Assembly: GCA_014904845.1 (NCBI GenBank)
Contig: MU119537.1
Span: forward strand, 1 to 52,884
Direction: 5' to 3'
Length of the DNA stretch: 52,884 bases
Source: Acephala macrosclerotiorum
Lineage: Eukaryota > Ascomycota > Leotiomycetes > Helotiales > Mollisiaceae
How positions within the stretch are numbered: the first letter of the stretch is position 1; each line of letters begins with the position of its first letter. Position numbers and translations under genes: made by a program. Shown here piece by piece: positions 34,356 to 48,485 of the stretch. Below the pieces are notes generated by a model. The model did no database searches. It saw only the letters and a program-made list of their open reading frames with translations, and was not told the DNA's origin.

Positions 34356-35271
34356 ATAAATTTCAATTTAATCGAAAATTCGATAATAATTAAATCGATA
34401 TATTATTTTTTATTAAATTTAATTTTAATTTAAAACGTCGTTTATTGAGTTTATTAAATTGCGATTAAATTAAAATCGTTTAATTAAATCGTTTCAAGTT
34501 TTTTAAACGAGTTTTAAACGTTTTAAATACTTTAAATATATTAAAATTAAAATATTTAATAAATTTAAAATTAAATTATTTAAAATTTTATATATAAAAT
34601 TTTTTATATTATAAGATTTTATTTTAAAAGTTTTAATTAATTTTATCGAGCGCATATTAAAATATATCGTTATAAAATTCAAATATAAAATTTTTAATAT
34701 TTTTTATTAAAATGTATTAATATAATTTTAAATTTAATTCAGTTTTAACGATTATATTTTAAACTAGATTTTTTAGTATTTTTAATTTTAAAAATTTTCG
34801 ATATACGTTTTATTTTATAAAATTTTTATTTATTAATTTAAAAATACTTTAAATAATATTATTTTTAAAAGTTTAAATTTAATAAAATAATTAACGTACA
34901 ATATATTTTATATATATAATCGAATAAAATAAAATAAAATAAAAGTATTTAATAATTTACAATTAAAAATATATCGAAAGTATACGTATATAATCGAAAG
35001 TTTTAATATTTTTCACTTAAAAAATTAATATTTTAAATTTATATATTTTAATCAATTTAAATTAAACGTTTTAAAAACTTTAAACGATTTTAAACGCTTT
35101 AAATAATTCCAAGTTCTTTAAACGCTTTAAATACTTTAAACGTTTTAAACGTTTTAAACGTGAAATTTATTATTTCAATTTAAATTAATTTAATAAATAT
35201 AATAATAATTTATTAATCGATTTAATTATATTTAAAATAATTAAATTTATTATTATTAAATTGAAATTTAT
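34356..35271. mobile_element. Element beta, copy 2
   Basis: Ends ATAAATTTCAATTTAAT (34356-34372) and its inverse (35255-35271). It is 916 bp, against 896 bp for copy 1, and in the opposite orientation. CTTTAAACGTTTTAAACG-type short units lie at 35060-35170, corresponding to GCGTTTAAA units of copy 1. Confidence 0.55.
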
Positions 35272-38200
35272 TATTGTTTTTTTTTTAATTTTTTTTATTC
35301 GAATTTTAAAATAATTCGCATTTAAAAACTTTTTTAAAAATTTATTAAATAATAATTTTTTACGTTTATACGATTAATAAAAAATTATAATATTAATTAT
35401 AAAACGTTTTTTTTTAATTGTTTTTAATTTAATTAAATATTTATATAACGAATATAAATTTATATAAATAATTATTAAAATTTTAAAAAAATTAATTTAT
35501 TAAATAATTATATTAATACTAAATTCGATTATAATTATTATATTAATTTTTTTTATTATATTATATATTTTAAAAATTAAAACGTTTTTAATAATATATT
35601 TATTTTTAATAAAATTATAATAAATAAAATTTTATATTTAATTTGAAAATTAAAATTTTTATTTTAAATAAATTAAAAATAATATATTTAAATTTTTAAT
35701 TTATTATTTTAATTTTTTATTTAATATAATAATTTTTTTTTTATTAAATTTTAATATTAAATAATAATAAATAAATTAAAAAATTTTTAAATTAATAAAT
35801 TATAATAATATAAATTTTTTTAATTTATTTTTTTTATTTTTATTTTTTTATTATAATTAAATTTTTTTTTTTTTATTAATATAAATATATTATTAATTTA
35901 TATTTTAATAACGTTAAATTTTTTTTTAATAATTATAATTAAAAAATAAAAATCGTAAATCGTAAATCGATATAATTATAAATTTTTTTTTTTATAATAT
36001 TTATAATATATAATTTATTAATATATTTTTATTTTTGTAATTTTATATAAAATTTTTAAAATAATTATAATTATATTTAATAAATATAAATAATATATTT
36101 TTTTTAATAAATGTATTAATATAAATTATTAAAAATTTAAATAATATTATAAAATTAAATTAAAAAAAATATTAAAATAATAATTAATTATTAATTAAAC
36201 TTTTAAATTGTTAAAAATTATATAAAAAAAAATTTTTATTATATTTTTAAATTATTAATTTCGTTTTTTTTATAAAAAGTATTAATAATTTTATTTTTAA
36301 TTTTATTAATTAATTTTAAATTAAAATTTTTTTTTATAATTAAATTATTAAATTTTTTTTAAAATATTTTAAATAATTATTTAAAAATTATAATTATATA
36401 TTTTTTTTATAATTTTAATAATAATTTTATATTATTTTTTTTTTTTATTTATTATAAAAATTATAAAATTTTTAATTTTTTTAATTAAAAAATAATAAAA
36501 TTATTTTAAATTATTTTAATTATTTTTTTAATTATTAATTCGATTATAAATTTTTAATATTTTTTTTTATATAATAAAATTTAATAATCGTTAAATAAAA
36601 ATTAATTAATTTATAAAATATATTAATCGTATATATTTTTTTATTAATTATTAATAATTTATATAAAAAAATTTTTTATATTAAATACGTATTTTAAATA
36701 AAATTAATAAAATTAATATAAATTTCGGATTTGAATCGTTTTTATTATAAATATATTATTAATTTAATAATTATTCGAATTATTTTAATTTTAAAAATTA
36801 ATATATATTAATTTAATATATACGTAATATATTTTATATTATTTTCGCAAATATATTTTTTATAAATTTAATAATTTAAAATATTATAAACGAATTTATT
36901 ATTTATAAAATTAATTTTTTATTTAAATATAAAACGTTAATAATAATCGAATAATTAAATTTATAATTATTTTATAAAATAAATTTGAATTTTTTAAATA
37001 ATTATTTATAAATTTAATATTTATATTATAATTAATTCGTTAAAAAACTTTTATAAAACGTTATATTAATAAAATAATTTTAAATTATATATTTTTTTAA
37101 TTAATATAATAATATTTATAAATAGTTTTACTTTTTTATAATAAAAACGATTTTATTTTTTTAAATTAAAATATTTTTTAAATAATTAAATTTTATATTT
37201 ATAATATTTATATTTTAAATATAAAATAAAAATAATTTAAAAAATATTAATATTTAATAAAATATTAATTTAAATAATTTTTTATAATAAAATAATATTT
37301 TTATTAAAACGAATTTTATAAATTTCGATTATAAATATATTTAATTAAACGTTAATATTAAATTTTTATAATCTTATAAATTGCGATTAATTAATAATTA
37401 ATATTTTAATAATTTTTTAAAAATAAAAAATAAATATTAATTTAATTCGAATAATTCGAATTATAATAATAAAATATTAAATATATTTTTATTTATAATA
37501 ATATAACGAGTAAATTTATTATTTATATATTATTAATTTTTTTAAACTCGATAAAATAATTTTTATTTTCGTTTTTTATTATTATATTTATATTTATTAA
37601 TAATTAATTAATTTTTAATATTTATTAATAATTAATTAATTTTTAATATTTAAATATTTTTTAATAAATTTTTAATTTTTTTAATTTTAATAAAAAACTT
37701 TAATAATAAATTATTAAAATATTTTAATTTATTATATATTAAATTTATTATTAAAATTTTATATATATTTATTATTATTATTATATTATTATATATTTTA
37801 TAAATTAATATTTTTTTAATATAATTATTTTGAAAATTTATAATTTTTACGATATTTATTTTAAAAGTTTTTTTAATTTTAATATTTTCGATTTTATTTT
37901 TAATCGCGTTTTTTATTTCGTTTTTTATAAATACGATTAATTTAATTTTAATTAAATTCGTTTTTTTTTAATTTAAAAAAATAAAATTTAAATTATATTA
38001 TTATATTTTATATAATCGCGTTATAATATTTATTATTAATTATAATTTAATATAAACGTTTTTAAAAATATTAATAAATTTATAAAAAATAAAACAAATT
38101 TTTTTAAAATTTTAATAAATATTAATAATTTAATTTTACAAATTATATTTCGTTTAATATTTTAATAATAAATTTAATTAAATTTTTTAAAATTAATTGA

Positions 38201-39187
38201 AAAATATTTATAAGTATTTTAATTTAATTTTTATTAAATTAATTATAATAATTTTTATTAAAATTGTTTTTTTTTTATAAAAATATATATAATTAATAAT
38301 TATTTATTATTATTATTAACGTAATAAAATCGAAATTTCTTTTTAAAAATTTATTAAAATAAAACGCGTTTATACGTTTTATAAAACTAATTAAAAATAT
38401 TTTATTATATTAATTTTAAAATAATTTAATTTTATTATAATAATTATAAAAAATTAATAATTTACAATTAAAAATATTATATAATATTTTTCTTATTAAT
38501 ATAAATTTTTATTAAATTTATAAATTATTATATTAATTTGATTATTATTAAAAAAATTATTAATAAATAAATTAAATATTTTATATTATATTAAATAAAT
38601 TTATATTTATAAAAAAAATTACAATAAAAAATATAAAAAATAATTATAAAAATAATCGTATTTATAATAAAAAAATTTATATTAATAATTAAAATCGTAA
38701 AAATAATTATATTTTAAATATTAAATATTAATATTAAAACATTTTAATTTGTTAATTAAATTAATTAATTTTATTAAAAAAAAAAATTTATTTTTTAATT
38801 AATCGACGATTTTTATTTATATTTATTTATAAAACTTTTTTTTTAAATTATTAATAATAAACTTTTTATTTTTTAATATTTGAATTTTATAAATACGTAA
38901 AAAATTTCGTAAACGACGTATAAAATTTTTATATATTAAACGTAAAATTTTTTATATATATTTTTTAAAGTTTTTTAAAAAAAAATTTATAAATTATAAT
39001 TTAATTAATTTTTTTTTTATATATTTTAAAATAATAAAAAATTTTTTTATTTAATATTATTTTATTAAAAAAAAATTTTATTTTTTTTATTATAAAAAGA
39101 TTTAATTTTAAATAAATTTTTTATTTTTAAAAATAATTATATATATTTATATTTTTTAAAAATTTTTAAAATTTTTTTTTAATATTA

Positions 39188-39330
39188 TTAATTCGTTTTT
39201 TTTATTAATAATAATTAACGTTATTAATCGATTTTTTTAATAATAAAAAAATTAATAAATTTTATTAAAAAATTAAAATTAAATTAATAATATTAATAAA
39301 TCGTTATTATTATTATTAATATTTTTTTTT
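39188..39330. repeat. Foldback-arm relic
   Basis: Resembles the outer arm of the 31340-32352 element (ATTATTAATTCGTTT, TTAATAATAATTAACGTTAT, AAATTAAAATTAAATTAATA). No inverted partner was found nearby. Confidence 0.4.
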
Positions 39331-42300
39331 TTTTCAATTTTTTATAAATATAAATTTTTTTTTTTCGTAATATATAAATATTTATTATTATTAAATTTAA
39401 AGTTTTTATTAATTTTATAATAAATATTATTTAAAATAAAAAAAATATTTAAAACGTATATCGTATTTATTTTATTATTATTAAATATATTAATATTAAA
39501 ATTAATTATTTTTTATATTTTTTTGAATTTATATATTTAAAAAATATAAAAAATAAATTTAAATATAATAATAATTATAAAAATATATTTTCGTAAAATA
39601 ATAATTTAATTATTATTATTTTTATTTTTTTTATTTATTATTTTAATTTATTAAAATTAATATTATCGATTGTAAATAATAAATAAAATTAATAATATAA
39701 ATATAAAATTAAAAATATTTTTTTATTTATTTTACGATTTAATTTTTTATTTTATTTAATTTTTTATTTAATTTTTTATTTATTTTACGATTTAATTTTT
39801 TATTTATTATTGTTTTTTTATTATTATTTTTATTAATTTCAATTGTATTTAATTTCGTTTATATAAATATATTTTATAAATTTTTATTAACGTTGAAAAT
39901 TTTTTAATAATTTATTATAAAATTTATAAATATATTAATTTTATTTATTAATTTATTTTACGTTTATTAATATATTAATAAATATAAATTTTATTTATTA
40001 ATTTATATATAATAAACGTTTTACGAATTATATTTTTTATGTTTTTAATATCGCGTATAATTTAATATTTTTTTATTTTTTTATTTTAATAAAAATTTTA
40101 TTTTTTAATTATATAATATATTACAATTTTTAAATTATTTTTTTATCGTTTACATTAAATCGTTTAATTTAATTTGTCGTTAAATTTATAATTTATATAA
40201 ATTATATTTTTACTTTTTTCAAAATAAATAATAATATTTTTAATATTATTATTATTTAATTTTTAATACAATTTTATAAAATTAATAATTAATATAATTT
40301 TTATAAAAAAAAAATATTATATTCAATATATTAATAAAATTTATAATTTATTATTTATTTTAAAAATTTTTTATTATAAATAATTAATATTTTTATTGTT
40401 TATTTAATTAATAATTAATTTTATAAAATAAATTTTTTTTTTATTTTTTGAAAAATTATAATTTTTTTTTTTTTATTATTAATAATCGATTTATAAGTTT
40501 TTTACTTTTTTAATAATAATTAAATAAAATTTAATTCGTTATTTTTATTGAAAATAAAATTAATATTAATATTATTTAAATTAATATTCGTATTTTATAA
40601 TTTTTTTAATTTATAAATAAAAATATTATTTTTATAAAATAATTATTTTTAAATTTTTTTTATTAAATACAATTATTTTTAATTTCGCAATTATTTATTA
40701 ATTTATTTTAACGTATTATTTTTTAAATTATAATATTAATATATATTATTTAATAATAAATTTTTTTATATTTATTTATTTTTATTATTTTTTTTTATAA
40801 AAATTATTAAATTATTTAATATAATAAACGATTAATTATTAATATAAAATAAAAATTAATTTTTTTAAAATACGTATTACGTAATTCTTTTTTTAAATTG
40901 AAAATAATTTTTTTAAAATCGTTAATAATATTTTTTTTATAATTTTTACGTATTTAAATAATATAATTTTTAATTTTACAAATTAATATTATATATATAT
41001 ATATATTTTTTTTTAAATATTTAATTTTATTTAAAAAAAATTTATATTATTTTATATAATTAAAATAAAATATTAATATAATAATAAAATAAATAAATAA
41101 ATAATATACGTATAATAATATTATATTTTAATTTAAAATTTAAAATATTAATTAATTATTTTTTAATCGTAATAATAATAAATATAAAAATAAAAATAAT
41201 TAATTAAATTAAAACGATTTTAAATTATTTTCGAATTTAATCGATTGTATTATAAATTTTTTTTTTAATATTATAAAATTGAATTAAAAATTTAATAATA
41301 ATTAAAACGAAAACTTTTTAATAATCGAATTAATAATCGTTAATATTTTATTTAATTGAAAAGTATAAAATTAAATTTTTATAAAATTAAATAATAAAAT
41401 AATATAATTAATAATTAAATTATATTAAAATTATTTTTTAATATTTTTATTTTTATTAAAATTTAAAAATATATTATTATAAATTTTAATTATTAAAAAT
41501 AAACGTTTTTTTATATATAATTAATTATTTATTAATTATATTAATATTATTTTATTTGTAAATATTAAAATATAATATATTTTTAATTATTATTAATATA
41601 ATTATTAAAATTTATTAAATTTATTTTTGATTAAATATTATTTTTAAATTTAAATTTATTTATTATTTATATAATTAATATAATAAAATATTTAAAATTA
41701 TATTTATTTTTAAAATAAAAAGTTTTTATAATTTAATAAAATTATTTTATTTATTTTTTTAATTAAAATCGTTTTATATTAAAAAATTAAAATTAAAATT
41801 ATATTAAAATTTTATTATTATTTTTTTTTAATTTTATTATTTTTTATATATTCGTTATTACGATTAATATTACGAGATTTTTTATTTTTATTATTATTAA
41901 TTAATAATATATTTAATAATACGTTACGAGATTAATTTTTTTTAAAAGTTTAAATAATTCGAAAAAAAAATTCGATTTTCGTAAAAAAAATATAAAAATA
42001 AAATCAAATTTTTTTTTTAATTATATAAAAACGAATTTTATTAAAAAAAATTGAAAAAATAAATATTAAATTTTTTTTTTATTAATAAAATTTATTAAAA
42101 GAAATTGGTTTTAATAAACGTATTATAATATATTATTATTAATATTTTAATTAATAAATTAATAAAAATAATACGTAAAAAAATACTTATAATAATATAA
42201 ATTTTAAACGAAAAATTATTTATATATAAATTATAAATTAAAAATTTATTTTAATATTATTTTTTCTTTTTTATAAAAAGTATATAAAAATTATATTTTA

Positions 42301-43968
42301 AATAAAATTTTATTATTTAATTTAATATTCGTAATTTTAATATTTTAAACGCGATTTTTTTTTAATAATATAATTAATAAAATAAAATATTCGAATAAAA
42401 TAAATATTTATTATAATTAAAATTTTTTAATAAAATTAAAATATTAATTTAATTATAAATATATAAAAAAAATAATATAAAAATTAAAAAAAAAATTAAA
42501 ATTAAAACGCGATTAAAATAATAACAAAAAATTAAATTTAAAAATTTTATTAAATAATTTAATTTATATTTATAATATTATAATATTATATTTATAATAA
42601 AAATTATATATAATTAAATATTTATTAAATATTTTTTTTTAATAAAAAGATTTTTTTTTTTTTATAAATATAATTTTAATTTTTTAAAAAAAATATATTA
42701 AATATAAAACGAATAAAAAAAATATTTAATAAATATATATTAATTTTTTTATTTAAAAATTAAAAAAAAAAAACGTTTTTTAATATTAATAAAATATAAT
42801 TTTAAAATATTAAAATTTTGAAAATTTTTTTTTTAAAAATAATAATAATATATATAATTAAAAATTAATTTCGTAAATAATTTAATTTTTATTATAATAA
42901 TAATTTTTTAAAATTTTAATTAAATAAATTCTTTATTCGTTTTATAATATATATTTCGTTTTTTAATAATTAATATTAAATTATTCGAATAATATATTAT
43001 AATAAATCGAAATATAAAATTTTTTATAAATAAATTAAAAAAAATATATATATTATAAAAAAATAAATACGAAATATAATAAAATGTTTATATAAATTTA
43101 TAAAAATTTAAAAAAAATTCGAATAATTAAATATATTAAAAAAAAACTCGAAATATTTATTTTAAAATTATTATTTAAAAAAAAAACAAATAATAAATTT
43201 TTTTTAAATAAAATTTTATTTATTAATAAAAAATTAATATTAAAAATTGATTTAAAAAAAATATCGTTATAAATAATAATATACGTATTATATTAAAAAA
43301 AATTAAATAATTTAATAAAAACGAAAAAAAAAAAGAAAAAAAATATTAAATTTTTTTTTAAAATAAATAATACGATTAATATTCAATATAATATTAAGCG
43401 ATAAAAAACGAATTATAAAATAAATAAAAAAATAAATCGTAAAACGAATTATAAAATAAATCGTAAAATAAATAACGAATTTTAATTAAAATAAAAATTA
43501 TAATAAAATATAATTTTATAAAATATTATTTAATTAATTATTAAAAAATATAAAAATAATAATATACGATAAATTATTTTTTTATTTTTTTATTTTAATT
43601 TTTTTTTAATTTTTATTATTTTTAAAAAAAAAAAAAATTTAATTTAAAAATTTATATATAAATTTTTTTATTAAAATATTTTTTAATTTTTTTAATTCGT
43701 TTTATTTTTTTTACGATTTAATTTTTTTCGTATAATATTATATATTATTAATAATCGATATAATTATTAATAAAAAAAATATTTTTAATTATCGATTTTT
43801 TATAAAAAAATTTAAATATAATATAAAATTTTTTTAAAAAAAACTTTTAATATTTAATAATTATAATTTTACAATTTTAGAAATTTTCAAATTATTAATT
43901 TTTTCGTACGTAAAATTTTAATTTTTTTTTTTTTTTTTAAAAAAATAAATATTAATAAAAAAAATAAA

Positions 43969-44212
43969 ATATAAAATAAAATTTTTTTTTGTATTTAAAT
44001 TTTAATTATTTTTTTTTTATTTAATAAATTTTTTAATAATATTTTATTATTTTTATATTTTTTATTTTTTAATATATTTTTTTTTATTTAATATAAAATA
44101 AAATTTTTTTTTGTATTTAAATTTTAATTATTTTTTTTTTATTTAATAAATTTTTTAATAATATTTTATTATTTTTATATTTTTTATTTATTAATATATT
44201 TTTTTATATTTA
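43969..44212. repeat. Tandem duplication, two units of 122 bp
   Basis: GTATTTAAATTTTAATTATT occurs at 43991 and 44113, and the surrounding 122-bp units are almost identical although fully A/T-decayed. Near identity after decay implies the duplication is younger than the mutation. Confidence 0.8.
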
Positions 44213-46555
44213 ATAATAATCGTTTTAAAAAATTTTTTTATATTAATTAAAATTGTATTTAATTATTTCGTTTTTAAAAATATTAAAATTAAATTTATTA
44301 TAATTATAAATTTTTTTAATATTTAATCGAATTAATAAATTAAATAATATAATTATATAATTATTTAAAATTTAATTCGAATTTTAATTTAATATTTTTT
44401 TAAATTTTAAAAAATAATTTAAATTCGTATAATAATAAAAAATATTTTTATATTTTAAATATTAATAATTATATTATAATTATCGTTTATTATTTTTCGA
44501 AATTAAATATTATTTTTAATATATATATAATATAATAAAATAATATTATATTTATTAATAATTTTAAATTAAATAATAAATTTAATATAATAATATAAAA
44601 TTTAAAATTTAAAATAATATTAATAAATATTATTGTTTTTTTTATTAATTAATATTTAATAAAAATATTTTTATAAATATTTAATTAAATAATTTAATAT
44701 TTTTTAATTTGATATTTTATAATTATAAATTAATATAAAATTAATAAATATTTAAATATAAAAAATATAATATAATTTAATAATAAAATAATAATTAAAA
44801 TAATAATATAAAAAAAATCGAATTTTTTATTTTTTATTATTTAAAACAAATTATCAAATTTGTAAAAATGTTTTAATTTTAAAAAAATTAATATTAAATC
44901 GAAAAAAACGTTTAATAAAATTAAATTAAATAATTTTTTATAAATTTTATTTTATTTTTTAAAATTTTTTATAGTTTTTTAATTAAATATTAATTTGTAA
45001 ATTAATTTAATAATTTAATAAATTAAATTTTAAAACTCGTTTTTAAATAATTAATAAAAAATATTTATTAAAATATTTTTATAAATATTAATTTAAAAAT
45101 ATTTTTAAATAAAATAAATATTTTAATAAATTTAATTAAAATTAATTTAAATTTTTTTTTTTTACGTTTTATCGATTTATTTAAATTTTTATTTGTTTGT
45201 AAATATATAATAATTACTTTTTAAAAATATTTTATAATTTATTTTAAAGTATTTAATACGTTTTATATTATTTTAAAAATTTAATATTAATAATAAAAAT
45301 TATTTTTTAATAATTTATTAAATAATTTAAAAAAAATTAAATAATAATTTCGAATTTTTTATTAATTATTTAAAAATTAATTACGATTTTTTTCGTTTTT
45401 TATTAATCGTTATTTAATATATTATAAAATCTTTTATAAATTATACGTATTAAATTCGCGTAATTATTAATAATATTATTTATTTTTTAAGTATTATTTT
45501 TAAATAATAATTAATTATAATAATTTTTAATAATAAATTTATTAATTCGAGTTTTTAAAAATTAATTAATTAAATTTTAATTATATTTAAAAAAAAAATA
45601 TAAAATCGTTTTTAATTAAATTTTTAAAAAAATATTAATTAATTTTTAAATAAAATATAATTTTTTTTTAAATCGTTTAAATTTAAAATTTTTATAATAA
45701 AAATATTATTTTATTTATCGTTTTTAAAAAAAATATATTATATTATTATATTATTTTTATTTTTTAAAAAAAAAAAATTTATTTGAATTTAATATTTTTT
45801 CGTTATTAAATTTATTAAAATTTTATTTATTGTATTTAAAAAAATATAAATAAAAAAAATTTAAAATATATTTAATATTTTAAAATTTACGAATTTTTTT
45901 TTAAAAAAATGTTTTTTTACGACGTTTTTTATTTATTTCGTTAATTTATTATAATAAAATATAATTTTATATTATTAATTTTTTAAAATATTAAATTTTT
46001 TTTTATTTATTAATTATTTTTTTATTAATTCTTTTAATCGAATTAATAGTATTTAATTCGATTTTATTTTATTTTTTAAAATTTTTAAAAATTAAATAAA
46101 AAAATTTAATACGATTTAAATTAAAGTTTTATTGTTTAATAATTCGCGTAATATATTTTAATTCGATTAAATTAATATATTTTAATATATTTTTATTAAA
46201 TAATTTTTGAAATATTATAATTAATATTTATAAATAATTATAAAAAATTAAAATTATTTTTATCAAATAAATTATTAATTAATATTTTATTATTATTATT
46301 TTTTTTTTTAAAAATTATTTATAATAATTTTAATATTTTTCATATATTAATTACGCGATATATTAAAATTTAAACGCGATAAAACGAATAAAAATTTAAA
46401 AAAAAATTTAAAAAATATATATATATATATTAATATTATTTTAAATAATAAAAAAAATAAATTTTTCGTAAAAATTATATTTGCAATATTAAAACTTTAA
46501 TTAAAATTTTTTTCGAAAAAATTAAAAATATATATATAATATAAAAAATAATCGT

Positions 46556-46589
<34 letters not shown>

Positions 46590-46960
46590 TTTTTTTTTTA
46601 TAAAAATAAATAATTAAATAATTAAAAATAAATAAATAAATAAAAATTAATATTAAAATAAATATTATAAAAAAAATTTAATTAAAAATAAAAAATTAAA
46701 AACAAATATTAAAATAAATAATTAAAAACGATTAATTATTAAAAATATTAATATTTTATTTATAAAAAAACATTATAAATAATATTAACGTTTAAAAAAA
46801 TATTATTAATAATAATACGAATACTTTAAAAAAAATCATAAAATACTTTGAAATTATTTTTAAATATTTTAATATTATATATATTCGTTTAAAAACGATT
46901 AATAAAATAAAATTTATTTTAATTAATAAAAATTATATTATTATAAAATTAAATGTAATA

Positions 46961-47140
46961 ATTAAAAATAATATTTAAAATTTGTATTATTTTTATTTTT
47001 TAAATAAAATTTAAATCAAAATTAATTAATATAAAATAATTATATAATAATTAAAAATAATATTTAAAATTTATATTATTTTTATTTTTTAAATAAAACT
47101 CGAATTAAAATTAATTAATATAAAATAATTATTTGAAAAA
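46961..47140. repeat. Tandem duplication, two units of about 89 bp
   Basis: ATTAAAAATAATATTTAAAA begins at 46961 and 47050, followed in both by ATTATTTTTATTTTTTAAAT and AAAATTAATTAATATAAAAT. A few substitutions separate the copies. Confidence 0.75.
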
Positions 47141-48485
47141 AAAAAAATTTATTTATTATATACGAAATTTAAATAATAAAATTATTAAAAATATTAAATA
47201 ATTTTTATTTAATTACGATTTTTTTTTTTAATAAATTCGAATAATATAAAAAAAAAATATAATTATTTAATTTGATTTTTTTTTTATACTTTCGAATTAA
47301 ATTTCGATATTATAATAAATTTAATTTAATTTAAATAAATAAATAATTTTAAATTAATAATAAAATAATTCGTAAAATAAATCGCGAAATAAATATTTTC
47401 GAATTAAAATAATTAAATAAAAAAAACGAATATTTTATAATAAATAAATAATAATAAAATTTAAAATATTTTTTTAATAATAATATTCGTAAACATATTT
47501 TAATTTAAAATTTATTATTAATAAAAAATTAAATATAAAAAAAAAAAACTTTTATTTATTATTAAATATTTATTATTAATTTATTAATTTATATTAGAAA
47601 TATAATATTATAATTTTCGAATTAATAATATTAATAATAATTTAAATAAAAAATTGAAATTAAATTATAATTAATTTTAAAAATTTTATTATTTTTATTA
47701 TAATTTTTTTTAAATATTAATTTTAATTATAAAATTTATATTAATAAAAATTTAATAATAAATATATTTATTTTTATTATTTAATTAATAATAATAATAA
47801 AAATTTTAATTTATAATTTTTAAATTATAATTATTTTTTTAAAAAAAAAACGAATATAATTTTAAATAAATTAAAATCGTAAAATAAATAATTATTTATA
47901 ATAATAATATAACGAATAATTTTTTAAAAATATATAAATTTATATAAAATTAATTAAATTTTTTAATTTATTTTTTTAAATTATATTTAATAATTTTTTT
48001 AAATTAAAAATTTTTATATTTTATATATTAAAAATATGAAATTAAAAATTTAATATATAATTTTTAAAAAGTATTTAATTTATTAAATATAATAAATAAT
48101 CGAAAAAAAAAAATATAATAAAAAAAAAAAATTTTTATATTTTTATAATTTTTATATTTTTTAAAAAATATTTAAAAATAATAAATTTTATTAAATAATT
48201 TGAAAATTTTATTTATATTAATAAAATATAAATTTTATTTTATTTTCAAACTTTAATAAATAATATTATTTTTTTTTCGTATATATTAAATTTATTTAAT
48301 TTATATTAATTTAAAAAATATATTATTTTTATTCGTTAAATTTATTATAAAAAAATACGAAAATATAAAAAAAAATTTTAAAAATTTTTATAATTAATAT
48401 ATTAAAAAAAATAATAAATTTAATATTATTTAAAATAATTAATGAATTTTTAATTAATTAATTAATTATTCGTTTTAAAAATTAA

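Larger units (their letters stand above)
35272..48485. other. Unresolved AT-rich sequence
   Basis: About 13 kb of near-pure A/T with CpG-confined cytosines. I see no coding sequence and no clear element ends apart from the foldback-arm relic and two tandem duplications listed separately. It presumably represents several decayed transposons. Confidence 0.7.
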
